A DNA stretch of 64,000 nucleotides from Gnetum montanum. Taxonomy: Eukaryota; Streptophyta; Gnetopsida; Gnetales; Gnetaceae. Positions 49,828 through 58,867 of this stretch are shown here, piece by piece; within the stretch, counting starts at the first letter, position 1, and each line of letters opens with the position of its first letter. The notes beneath the pieces were generated by a model, which was not told the DNA's origin, made no database searches, and was given only the letters and a program-made list of their open reading frames with translations. The position numbers and the translations under genes were made by a program. The stretch lies in the NCBI GenBank assembly GCA_015680685.1, contig MNCI01003053.1, positions 47,038 to 111,037 on the forward strand. The letters run 5' to 3'.

Positions 49828-50619
49828 TGATGGGACACGATATCACATAGGCCTCGATATCACGTCTTTCCCTACAATATCGCAACCCGTCGCCAATTCT
49901 ATAAATAAGAGGCAGCTCTCCCTTGTTTCTCCATCTAAATCTAGACCTTAGCCAAACTCTTACCATTTTTCCATTCCAAAGTTAGAATAAGTTCCATCTG
50001 CCCACAGTAGGAGTCCCAAAGTGAACGGATCTTTATTCGAGCAATTCTGTACCTGAGCACACAATTGTGTACGGCAATAAAGATGAACTTTTGGATAAAC
50101 CTTGTAGTGCATGGACTAAGCTAAATAGGACTTTAATTATTGTGAAATGTTTAAACTCTTTCTTAAGGAATTAATCTCTCTCAACCCTCAACTCTCATAG
50201 TTAAGTGCATTTAGTACGATCACTTTGAGCATGTGCGTTACACTTGGTAATCCCAGTAACGAATAGTGTTTGGTAATCCCAGCAATGTTGCATTGGTTTA
50301 GGGTGTGAAACGGCAAGTGGGAATGAATACTGATGGTAGGATAATTAAGGCTTAGTTAGTTAAAGTTAGTTACTTAGTCTCTTCACCCTTTCCCTCATTA
50401 GCATAGGCGATAAAAGAGAAAATATATAAAAATCACATACCTCAAGTTCACTTAACCATACAATTGTGACAAATACAAGTGAGCTTGGGAAGACAACAAC
50501 TGATTAACCTTAGGTGTTCCATAAGGCATGTAGGCACTTAGTCTGCGAAGTTCGACTGGATCGCTTGTGTAATGCTTGTATTCGTATGGTTGAGTGTAGG
50601 GATACCTCGCCACTCATTA
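49828..50619 (+). repeat. E5 3' LTR
   Basis: It runs from TGATGGGACA to CACTCATTA. GATATC-type units lie at 49838-49883, with three units visible; a TATAAATA box follows near 49901. It matches 43634-44438 closely over the rest. Confidence 0.9.
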
Positions 50620-52490
50620 AATGTGCTTTGTGCTAACAAGACATAATGGTGCTGTTGTTGTTGCTAATGGTGTTTTGTGCTTAATGTTCATGTCTGGTTT
50701 CTATTTTTGAATTTTTGTACTGATGGCTAAGACATGGTTTCTTTTTCATAGAATAGGCAGTAAGTCCATGTCATCCACCTATTCACAAACTCTATGGTTT
50801 TCCTTGTTTTGGAAATATGAGGTCCCTTCTATTTAATAAACTTTTAATAAATTTTTAACCTTGGTGATCTTCAAAATTAGGAAGGATTCAAAGGTTTGCA
50901 CAAGCTGTGACTTCAAGGAGACTCAATACTCTTTGTACTCTTCTACTTCCTTGGATGCATGAGTGTTTTCATGGATTTCTTAGCATTTTGTGTCAACCAA
51001 TAACAAGAAGTTGAATAAGTCTTTGCATGATGTGGTTCCCATCCAAAAATTTCAAAAAAAAATAATAAAAAATGAGACAAAATAAAAAAATAAAAATGAT
51101 GGAAATTCAAAGCACATCCCTTAGACAAATAAATGGGCTACAAGCACTAGTTATGGGACTAGAAAGACATGTTGCCCATGCCTGACGGTCCCCTCTAACT
51201 AAGGCCCTCTCTCACTTCCTGCTCCTTTTTCCTTCTTCTTAAGGAATGGTGGCTATTCTGTGAAAGCACTCTTATGTCTCAAGGGGATGGATCAATCTTG
51301 GAGTCGTTATGTGAAGTCACTAAAAGTGGTTGATTTAGATTTGGACTAAGGATGGATCTTCTCAAGTCATTTAAACATAAATCCACAAGGGACTTCTTAT
51401 GACCTCAATTTGAAACTCCATTCCACATTCTCCATCATCTATCCATACTATCCATAACTCACCTCACTGCTAATGTCCATGTTCTTGTTTGGTGTCTTTG
51501 TCTGATGTACTTGAATTCTTTGATAGAATATTTTGGGTTTTGATCGTTAACTTTCATCAATCATTAATTGCCTATGGGGCCCGCAGACTCCTTAGGTTCG
51601 GGTTATGTAAGGGAAAATAGGGCATGTGCCTGCTATGGGGATGACCCACTTACATATCTATCAATTGGATTTGTTAAGCACCTTATCCTTAGGCATTTTT
51701 GCACATCCATCTTCTACATTCGATGTTGTGCTCCTTTAAGTATTTTCTTTAATTCACACATTCTCCATCAAATTTTTGAATTTTTGATCTTTCAAAGACC
51801 CTCTTCAATGATTTCATCATATTCTTGGGTTTTCTGGAACTCCATGGACCCCAAATTCATTCAAAACTTCCTTGTATTTTTTGAAGTATCCAAGTTTGAA
51901 AATTTTGTTTACAAACCCCATAAATGAGGCCCCATCAACAGAGCCCATGCATATATGTGGCCCCATCGATGCAACGCAAAAATACTATATATATGTGTGA
52001 TCCCCCTTAGAAATTTTTACATTTTCTCTCAAATGCCCAAGGAGTTTTTGCAATTTTTAGAGCCCATAACTTCCTAACTGTTTGTCTAAATCACTTCGTT
52101 CTTTAACCCAGTTGCTCCCAGAGGTAAGCTCTTAGTCATGGGAGCCACAAACATACCATTTTTTATAGAAACATTTTCACCATTTTTCTAACTCCCATAA
52201 AGGTTTAACTGAGGAATCAACATTTAAACACCAAATTACATAAGTTCCAATGAGCTCCAATGACACTTACAATAAAAATTAATTAATAAAATAAGAATAA
52301 TATAATCAATCTGTCACAATCCAACTATAGCCAAGTGTAACTAATTAATGAGATAAGGTATTCAATTATTCTAAGTTACACATTATATTTACTAATCCAT
52401 GGATGTGTTGTGACCGCAAATGACACCAAAAGGTAAACACATGCAAGAAGGAGAATTATCTCAACCAAGGGAAAATGGTCAAGAATAGGA
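50620..52490 (+). other. E3 non-coding spacer between pol and extra ORF
   Basis: It resumes after E5 with landmarks shared with the other spacers: gacttcaaggagactc (50910), ctacaagcactagttatggga (51137), cctctaactaaggccc (51193), and a cctgctatggggatgacccac phrase (51630). A diverged agtcatgggagcc motif lies at 52134. No coding region is supported. Confidence 0.68.
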
Positions 52491-52499
52491 AGGAGCCAA

Positions 52500-55260
52500 G
52501 AATAAGCCTAGGAAAAACTAACAGCAACTCATGCCATAGGACCTCTTAGGGAAGAGGTTGATGTGAAGTCTATTCGTCAGATTCCAAAACAGGTGGTAGC
52601 AACAAAACATTCCCATTGAGATGAGGCACTAGCCCAACAAGAAAACCTTGAGGTGACTTTAACAGAAGCCTACTTAAACTAAATCAAATTAAGGAAGGTC
52701 TAGAAGATAGTGCTCCAAGAGTTAAACTCTGGCTCTTTCTTGGAGCAAGCACCTAAAGAAGTAAAGGACCAATTGAAGATCTCTTCCATGTGGCCAATTA
52801 TCACTTCTAACAAGGAGTGGTATATGGGAGAGATGTTCTTATTTTGGAATAACAAGAAGGCTAGTTTAATGGTCAAGATCAAGGACATTTCAGTGTTTTA
52901 CTCGATGCAAGCCATTAAAGAGGCACTTGGGTTACTTGAAACTAAGATGAATCTTGCTAAGATTCCAATGCACCTAGACCCCAACATCAAAAAGAAATGG
53001 CTTCAGTAGTGTTATGGTGTCAACCACAAGGAGTACAACATGCTCACACAGGCAGAAAGAATCCACTACAAGATTGCAGCCTATCACCTAAATCCCATAG
53101 TAAGGCCTAGCAAGATCACTACCTTTTCTTCCTATGTGTGTGCTGCTTTGAGTGGAAGATTCCTAATCAACCTTCCACAACTAATCTATCTAAAGATAAA
53201 GAAGTGGTTCAAGGAGAATAAACATGGAAGGAAGGCACTTACCTTCCCATGCCTCATCAAAAAACTATGTCAAAGGGAAGGAATAATCCACTACACTAAT
53301 GATGCTATTCAACGTGCTCTGGCTGCTAATTTGGTGAATATGATGAAGGACAAAACTGCTGCAACAATAATCTAAGAAGAGTAGTAGCCACCACCTCCAT
53401 CTACCACTTTGAAAATAGTGTTGGATGTCATTGCGACATCCTAATAGTTGCACAAGTACTGAGAATGGATCTTGAGTGAGCAAGAATAATAGGCAGGCAT
53501 GAGTGGAGGAGACCCATCTATGTACATGCCTAAAATGAGTCACCTAAATGAGGTGGCCCAAACAATTGACCTAATGGGGGAAGGTGGTTCCATTTTCTCT
53601 GATCAATGAATGTAGTTATCTATGAGGTCAAATTCTAGCACCAAAGAGGTAATGGTATTTCTCTCAAAATAGCAGCAACTACCAAAGATTTCTAGGAATG
53701 CCACAACCTTCTTGGTGTGGTTGGAGGAGGGTGAAGGGGGAAACAGTACTAGTGATGCAGCACCAAGGGCAAGAAACAGCTACAGAGTGGTTGATGATAG
53801 AGTCATCAAAACACTTAATGCACCTGTGACATCTATACCAAACATCACTACACTTAAAGATGTACAAATATCTACAAGGATCATAAGCAGCAAATTAAGG
53901 GTAGCACAACATGAACAGTTGTTGGACCAACTAGTAGGAACCAAACAACCACTTCCGGATGTCTTTGACCTTCTGCATAGTATAACCGCAACCTCGTTGA
54001 AGCTGTTAGAGGCAAGGGACAAGAACATTATTTTGGAAGGGTAACTCAAAACAACCAAGGAGCTGAATGAATGCTTGACTGTAGAAGTTGTTGAATTAAG
54101 AGCCCAGATTAGCAACCCTGCATTTCTCAACCTAGCATTGACAAGAGATGAAGCTCTTGAATAGCTTCACACCAAGTTGAAAGGGGTTGAGGGTGCGATA
54201 GAGACAATAGTGTTCTATCGAACCTTGGTAGAGGTCACCTAGCATAAAATTCAAAAGGCCTTGGATTTGACCCACTAGGAGAATGTGCAGTTGATCGTAG
54301 AAAATCATTGTCTGCAAAATGTTGATGCTCATAAACAACAATTGACTAGTTTTTTCCATCAACAATAGGAGCAACTAGCCAAAGAAAACATAGAGTTAAG
54401 GAGATTGGTAGCTAAAAATAAAAGCCTCTCCATGGAGGAGGTCCATATCCTTTATCAAAAGACTACAATAGAGGTAACCGTCTAAAAATCATAGGCTCTC
54501 AAATTTGAGAGAGTCAAGGATCACTACAGAGACCAGGTCAGCCTATAGAAGAAAATAAATAAGAAACACATTCAAGTGGTGAAAGAAAAGGTGAACAAGA
54601 CCTTCCAAAAACTCCAACAAGGACATAAATTATGGCAACCCATCATTGATGGGATTGATCAATACAATAAAGTAGAAATTTGCATGAAGGAGTTGCAAAT
54701 AAAGGAGATGACTGAATACATGGAGCTCGCCAACCTCCAATAGGCAAACCTAGCTATGTTGACTATTGGACAACCATGGTCAAAACTAGAAAATCAAGTG
54801 GCTAGCTCGTACTTGTTGCACGAGACCAAGTTCAAACATCACAAGGACACCAAGCAACAACTTGTGATGGAAAACGCTGAACTTGAGGTTCTCATGAGCA
54901 AATACACTAATCAAACATTTGCTACCAAGAGCTCTAGAATGCAATGAAGGCATTCAATGTTGAATGCAAACAATTTGCTACCTAGTTCGTCAACATCAAG
55001 GAACTATTCCCAGTAATGCCATGTCCATGGGATATCCCCATTCTAGCCCACATTACCGATGCTGCGTGAACTATGAATGATCCCCAAATTAAGGAAGAGA
55101 AGATGAAGGCATTATTAGATGCCTTTTGCCTTCCACTGAAGGTGGCAACCATAGTAGGACAACCACAGCCTCCTCAGCCACCATGTGCACCCGAAGTTGG
55201 TGAAGGTCTTTTAGAACCTTAGGAGCCTCCACCACTTGGGATTGTTTGATCTTCTCAATC
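52500..55260 (+). pseudogene. E3 extra ORF (env-position ORF), best-preserved copy
   Basis: Homologous blocks stay in one frame across about 900 codons, interrupted mostly by TAG. Part 1 (52710-53375) looks globular: LNSGSFLEQAPKEVKDQL, WYMGEMFLFWNNKKASLMV, AERIHYKIAAYHLNPIVRPS, ALSGRFLINLPQLIYLKIKKW and LTFPCLIKKLCQREGI. This resembles the putative plant transposon protein domain found in env-position ORFs of Athila-like elements (from memory of the family). Part 2 (53712-54950) is Glu/Lys/Leu/Gln-rich and predicted by eye to be a long coiled coil: LLDQLVGTKQPLPDVFD, LLEARDKN, KELNECLTVEVVELRAQI, KEKVNKTFQKLQQGHKLWQ. No signal peptide, furin site or membrane anchor is apparent, so calling it an envelope would be unjustified. 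Role unknown. Confidence 0.7.
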
Positions 55261-55468
55261 ATCTTCACACCATTAAAGGATGTGTTGTCCAGTTTGGGTA
55301 ATCATGTCATGGTGTTCAATTTTGTGTCATGAACATCACAAATTTTGTAATGATGTCAATCCATACACCTGGGCACTTAGTTTTGTTGTCAATCTATTAT
55401 GTCAAGTGTTAGTCAATAAACCATACCTTCCAAATTTTGTAAGGGAACTTGAGGATGTGTTTTCGTTC

Positions 55469-55481
55469 AGTCATGGGGGTA
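55469..55481 (+). other. E3 polypurine tract
   Basis: agtcatgggggta precedes the 3' LTR. Confidence 0.8.
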
Positions 55482-56334
55482 CAATGAAGTGTTAAAGTGT
55501 CATGTCGATGTGGTGTTGCTTAGTTGATGGGGGTGCATCGACGTAGAGTTTGCTACATTTAGAGGCCCTGTCAATGTAGCTCCACAATAAATTCTATAAA
55601 TAAGCACTCATCTATTGTGTTTATGGGAGGCATGTCTTGTCATAGTTGTAGTAAAGCTCTTGTAGTTTTATCATTTGAGAGTTAGAATATTTTTGTGAGT
55701 GCCTGCAACAGGAGTAAGAAAGTGTACGGATCTTTATTCGAGCACTAATGTACCTAAGCACACCAATGTAAACAAAAATAAAGACGAGCCTTTTGATCAA
55801 ACCTTGCAGCACTTGGAATAAATTAATGATTTATTTTTGCATTTACCATTTTCATTAATTATGCTATTAATTAAGATAAGTAAGACTTTAATTAATTAAC
55901 TAATTAAGCTAAATAGATTAAGCACATAAGTTGACTACTTCGAGCATAACATATAGCACTTAGTGCTTAACACTTAGTAACCTAGCAATGTTGTATGCGT
56001 TCAGAATGTGTATGGAAACTGGGATCAAATGCTTATGTTAGGATAGTTAGTTATTAATTAGCAATCAGATTAGTTAAATTGGTTAATAAATTGAGTTTCA
56101 ACTTATTATCAATCATAGGCCAATAAAATATAAAACAATAAAAATCATGTGCCCCAATTACACCTAACCATACAACTAAGCTTCACAAGTGTAGTTGGAA
56201 AGACAATAATCGTCACAATTAGATTTCACTTCCTAGAACCAACGTACTTAGAAACTTAAGGTCTGTGGAATTCAACTAGATTGTGCGTGAACACTTGTAA
56301 TTTGTATGGTTAGGCGTAGGGTATACTCACTATT
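55482..56334 (+). repeat. E3 3' LTR
   Basis: It begins CAATGAAGTG after the polypurine tract (expected TGATG, so the terminus is mutated). TCGATGT/CATCGACGTAG/TCAATGTAG words precede a TATAAATA box at about 55593. AATAAAGACGAGCC lies near 55777. The end is eroded (actcactattg in place of an ATCA terminus), so the right boundary is approximate. No target duplication can be read because the 5' LTR lost its outer end. Confidence 0.78.
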
Positions 56335-57172
56335 GTGCAAGGAATAATTTTTCTTATATAAGAAAACTATTGTCTACCTAAAGATGAAATATTTTGTTGA
56401 TAAGTTAGGTTTAGAAGATGCCAAAGAGATTTGATGTTATGTCAATCACAATGGATATTATGTGCTAGAATTTACTTTTGTACCTTCTTCTCCTACAAAA
56501 ATTGGTATTTTGCCAAAGTTTTCTATTGTTGTTGTTGTTAGTCGAATCTTTTGCTGGTTTAAGTTTGAGCACAAATGTTGGAAATGATGTAAATGTTGTT
56601 GTTAGGACTATGATTATCTTCCCGACTAACAATTAATTTTCTTTTATGATTTTTCTAAAGCATCTATGGTAAGACTATTCACCTAAGTATACATCCCTAA
56701 AATTGAAAAGTTGTTCCTTAAAATTGAAAAGTTGTTCCTTTTTATATTGCTTTGAGACTTTCCACTCAATGGTTCAACATATGATGTAATCTAAATTTTT
56801 TTTACTTATTGTTAATATTTTTGCAGGCCCAACATACACCTGTCATTAGCCTGTCTGTAATAACATACGGCATAGACTTACCTTTGTATAGTTTATTTAT
56901 AAGATGCGTAGTTGTAGTTTGGTAAAACCTTGTTGAGATTGTTAATACATTTCATACAATATAGGTTCCGCGGATTATTCAAACATTGCATAAAAGGGGT
57001 ATGGTGGCGTGTTAGTTTACCATGGAGAAAATCCCAGCAAATTTCAGAATAAGAAAGGTCGGCCTGAGGTTGAAGAAGCTACGATTTTGCAGTATTAGGT
57101 GGAGGTGAGGTCGGTAACACACACACACAGACTCAGACGGAGCAAGCTGAAGGTGCTGCTGGTGTTGCCAAA
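56335..57172 (+). promoter_or_regulatory. 5' flank and probable promoter/5' UTR of the F-box gene
   Basis: Single-copy-looking sequence with no ORF. Possible elements are a GGCCCA (site II-like) word at 56826-56831 and a TTTATAAG word near 56897 that could serve as a TATA box about 270 bases before the ATG. An (AC)n run sits in the presumed 5' UTR at 57116-57128. A 21-bp perfect tandem duplication (aattgaaaagttgttcctt core) lies at 56699-56740. The transcription start is not determinable. Confidence 0.4.
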
Positions 57173-58690
57173 ATGAGGTTGAGGATTCGGCCGCTCAAAG
57201 GAGGTCAAACCCTACGCATCCGAGTTGCAGAGGACAATTCTACTCTGCAAAGTTTGAAAGAGGCCGTGGCTAGCACCCTTTCGCAAGATATCTCGCGAAT
57301 TTTTTTGTCCCTCAACAAGATGGATGCCATCCATGGGGAGGATGATACTCCCTTGCAAACCCTAGGAATCACCGGCGGCGATCTCATATTTTACGATTTC
57401 AGTTCCAATTCCAATTCTGATTCTGAAAGCTTTCAAATGCCCAAGCGTAACAGGGAAGATGGACAAAATTCAACAAATGTTGACGCAGCGGCTGCCAAGA
57501 AATTTTTCAAAGAAACAGGGCAAGAGGAAGATTTAGACGATCAAATGCCCAAGCGTAACAGGGAAGAGGGACAAAATTCAACAAATGTTGACGCAGCCGC
57601 TGCCAAAAAAAATTTCAAAGAAACAGGTCAAGAGGAAGATTTAGACGATCATAAGTTTAATCTTCCATCTCATCTGGTTAGAGTATTTGCTGCGGCGGCT
57701 AAAGATGTTGCTAAGTTCTGGCAGGAATTTGAAATTCATGACTTGTTGCTTATGGCTGTCGATGCTGCGATGCTGGAATCAGGGTTTATAGGGTTTCCAG
57801 GGTCTGAAGGGATTGGGTCCCATGGCTGGAACCTCAAAGCTATCGTACGTCTTAATTACACCATTCCTGAACTTATTAAACGTGGTGACAAAGACGAGGT
57901 TATATATGTTACGCTGATAACCCATAAGGTAGGAGAATTTGTTGTGTTTTACGGATATCTGAAAGGTTTTTCTGACAAATATCGTCTTGAGTTGAGTGTC
58001 TCTGAATTTGGTTCCGTGTTAAAACATGCTGTGGATTTCTTCTTATCAAGCTATTCTGGTGGAGGACAGAATCAGACTGATACTAATTCCTTCTATGAGA
58101 AGTTATATAGCCTATGGAGGATTTTGAAGGATCAGATGGCTTTACCTTTGCATATTGATTTATGCCAAGTTACTGGACTGAACCCTCCGCCCTCACTGAT
58201 GATGCTGCCATATGATCTGAAATCTATGTTTCTTGCTAAGCTCCCTGGGCTTGATTTGGCCAAGATGGCATGTAGCAGTACAGAGTTCAAATTCATGTGT
58301 GACAATGATGAGTTGTGGAAAGAGAGGTACCAGATGGAATTTTCTTGTGAGGATATGCATGGATTCAAGAAATGGAAGGATGCTTTTGCATTCAGCTGGA
58401 GGTTGAGAAATGAGCGTAGGAGATATGATGAGAGACCACCAGCATTGAAAAACAGGAGACCGATAGTTCCATTTTATCCCTACAACTTTGGAGGTCAAGG
58501 GAATATTTTGCCCTTTGGAAGAAGGCAGATTCCTGGTATCTTAGGAGGTGATTATGATCTTTTGCCTGGTGTACTTCCAGATAGTCTTGGAGCGTTGCAA
58601 GGCCTTCCTGGAATTCCTCAAGGTAGATTTGCAGGACCTGGACGAAGGTCCATGAGCCCATTTTGTAATCTTGGAGGTCCCAGGATTTGA
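57173..58690 (+). CDS. SKIP22/FBXO7-like F-box protein (SCF substrate adaptor), intact single exon
   Basis: 505 codons, ATG 57173 to TGA 58688-58690, with no internal stop. Residues 1-76 form a ubiquitin-like domain (MRLRIRPLKGGQTLRIRVAE start, LGITGGDLIFYDF end). Residues 88-123 and 124-159 are a near-exact 36-residue duplication with a basic PKRNRE motif, possibly nuclear-localising, and an acidic EEDLDD end. Residues about 165-330 (VRVFAAAAKDVAKFWQEFEIHDLL onward) fit the PI31/FBXO7 N-terminal domain. Residues about 335-390 (LPYDLKSMFLAKLPGLDLAKMACSS) fit an F-box. The Arg/Gly/Pro-rich tail with GGDYDLLPG resembles the PI31 C-terminal region. By family it would bind SKP1 in an SCF ubiquitin ligase, and FBXO7 relatives contact proteasome regulators; the plant target is unknown. 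The ATG is the only one giving the complete ubiquitin-like fold. Codon use and GC differ clearly from the repeats around it. Confidence 0.9.
   Translation: MRLRIRPLKGGQTLRIRVAEDNSTLQSLKEAVASTLSQDISRIFLSLNKMDAIHGEDDTPLQTLGITGGDLIFYDFSSNSNSDSESFQMPKRNREDGQNSTNVDAAAAKKFFKETGQEEDLDDQMPKRNREEGQNSTNVDAAAAKKNFKETGQEEDLDDHKFNLPSHLVRVFAAAAKDVAKFWQEFEIHDLLLMAVDAAMLESGFIGFPGSEGIGSHGWNLKAIVRLNYTIPELIKRGDKDEVIYVTLITHKVGEFVVFYGYLKGFSDKYRLELSVSEFGSVLKHAVDFFLSSYSGGGQNQTDTNSFYEKLYSLWRILKDQMALPLHIDLCQVTGLNPPPSLMMLPYDLKSMFLAKLPGLDLAKMACSSTEFKFMCDNDELWKERYQMEFSCEDMHGFKKWKDAFAFSWRLRNERRRYDERPPALKNRRPIVPFYPYNFGGQGNILPFGRRQIPGILGGDYDLLPGVLPDSLGALQGLPGIPQGRFAGPGRRSMSPFCNLGGPRI
57434..57649 (+). repeat. In-frame 108-bp tandem duplication inside the F-box gene
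   Basis: Units 57434-57541 and 57542-57649 encode 36 residues each and differ at only a few positions (for example D/E at residue 9 of the unit and F/N at residue 25). They lie between the ubiquitin-like and PI31-like domains, in what is normally a linker. Confidence 0.95.
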
Positions 58691-58726
58691 GTGCTCAATA
58701 TTCACTAGCATCCTTCAGTTACTTCG

Positions 58727-58867
58727 TACTTCTGTGTCAATCTTATGTTAGTTTTAATGTTGTTTTACGCTACTTTGAATGTAAATTTTGAATAACTTGG
58801 TACTTCTGTGCCACTTGTATGTTGGTTTTAATGTTTTACGTCACTTTGAATGTAAATTTTGAATAAA
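58727..58867 (+). repeat. Tandem duplication in the 3' UTR, second copy carrying AATAAA
   Basis: Unit 1 is 58727-58800 and unit 2 is 58801-58867. Both start tacttctgtg and end tgaatgtaaattttgaataa. In unit 2 the end reads AATAAA (58862-58867), a plausible polyadenylation signal for the F-box gene. In unit 1 it reads aataac. Confidence 0.85.

Larger units (their letters stand above)
43634..50619 (+). mobile_element. E5: complete non-autonomous gag-protease element nested in E3
   Basis: LTRs lie at 43634-44438 and 49828-50619. The flanks aacgt (43629-43633) and aatgt (50620-50624) are a target duplication with one C/T change. The interior is the same reduced layout as E2 and E4: primer site, gag, linker, protease, non-coding DNA, polypurine tract. 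It sits in the E3 spacer, whose sequence resumes at 50625. Its last LTR base triplet reads TTA in place of TCA. Confidence 0.9.
28313..56334 (+). mobile_element. E3: autonomous-type Athila element carrying three nested insertions
   Basis: Pieces in order: 5' LTR remnant 28313-28970, primer site, gag 29134-31556, [E4], protease and RT-RNase H 38741-41280, [solo LTR], integrase 42226-43330 and spacer start, [E5], spacer 50625-52440, extra ORF 52500-55260, polypurine tract 55469-55481, 3' LTR 55482-56334. The LTR remnant and the 3' LTR share the same R-U5 sequence (caggagt-agaaagtgta block). Removing the inserts at their target duplications restores a collinear gag-pol-extra ORF order. All genes have stops. 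Confidence 0.83.

Noticed and set aside
52500-55260. Calling the extra ORF a viral envelope gene
   Set aside because: The position fits, but no signal peptide, cleavage site or membrane anchor is visible; the coiled-coil character alone is not enough.
58132-58661. Antisense open frames inside the F-box gene
   Set aside because: Overlapping shadows of the coding strand without family features.
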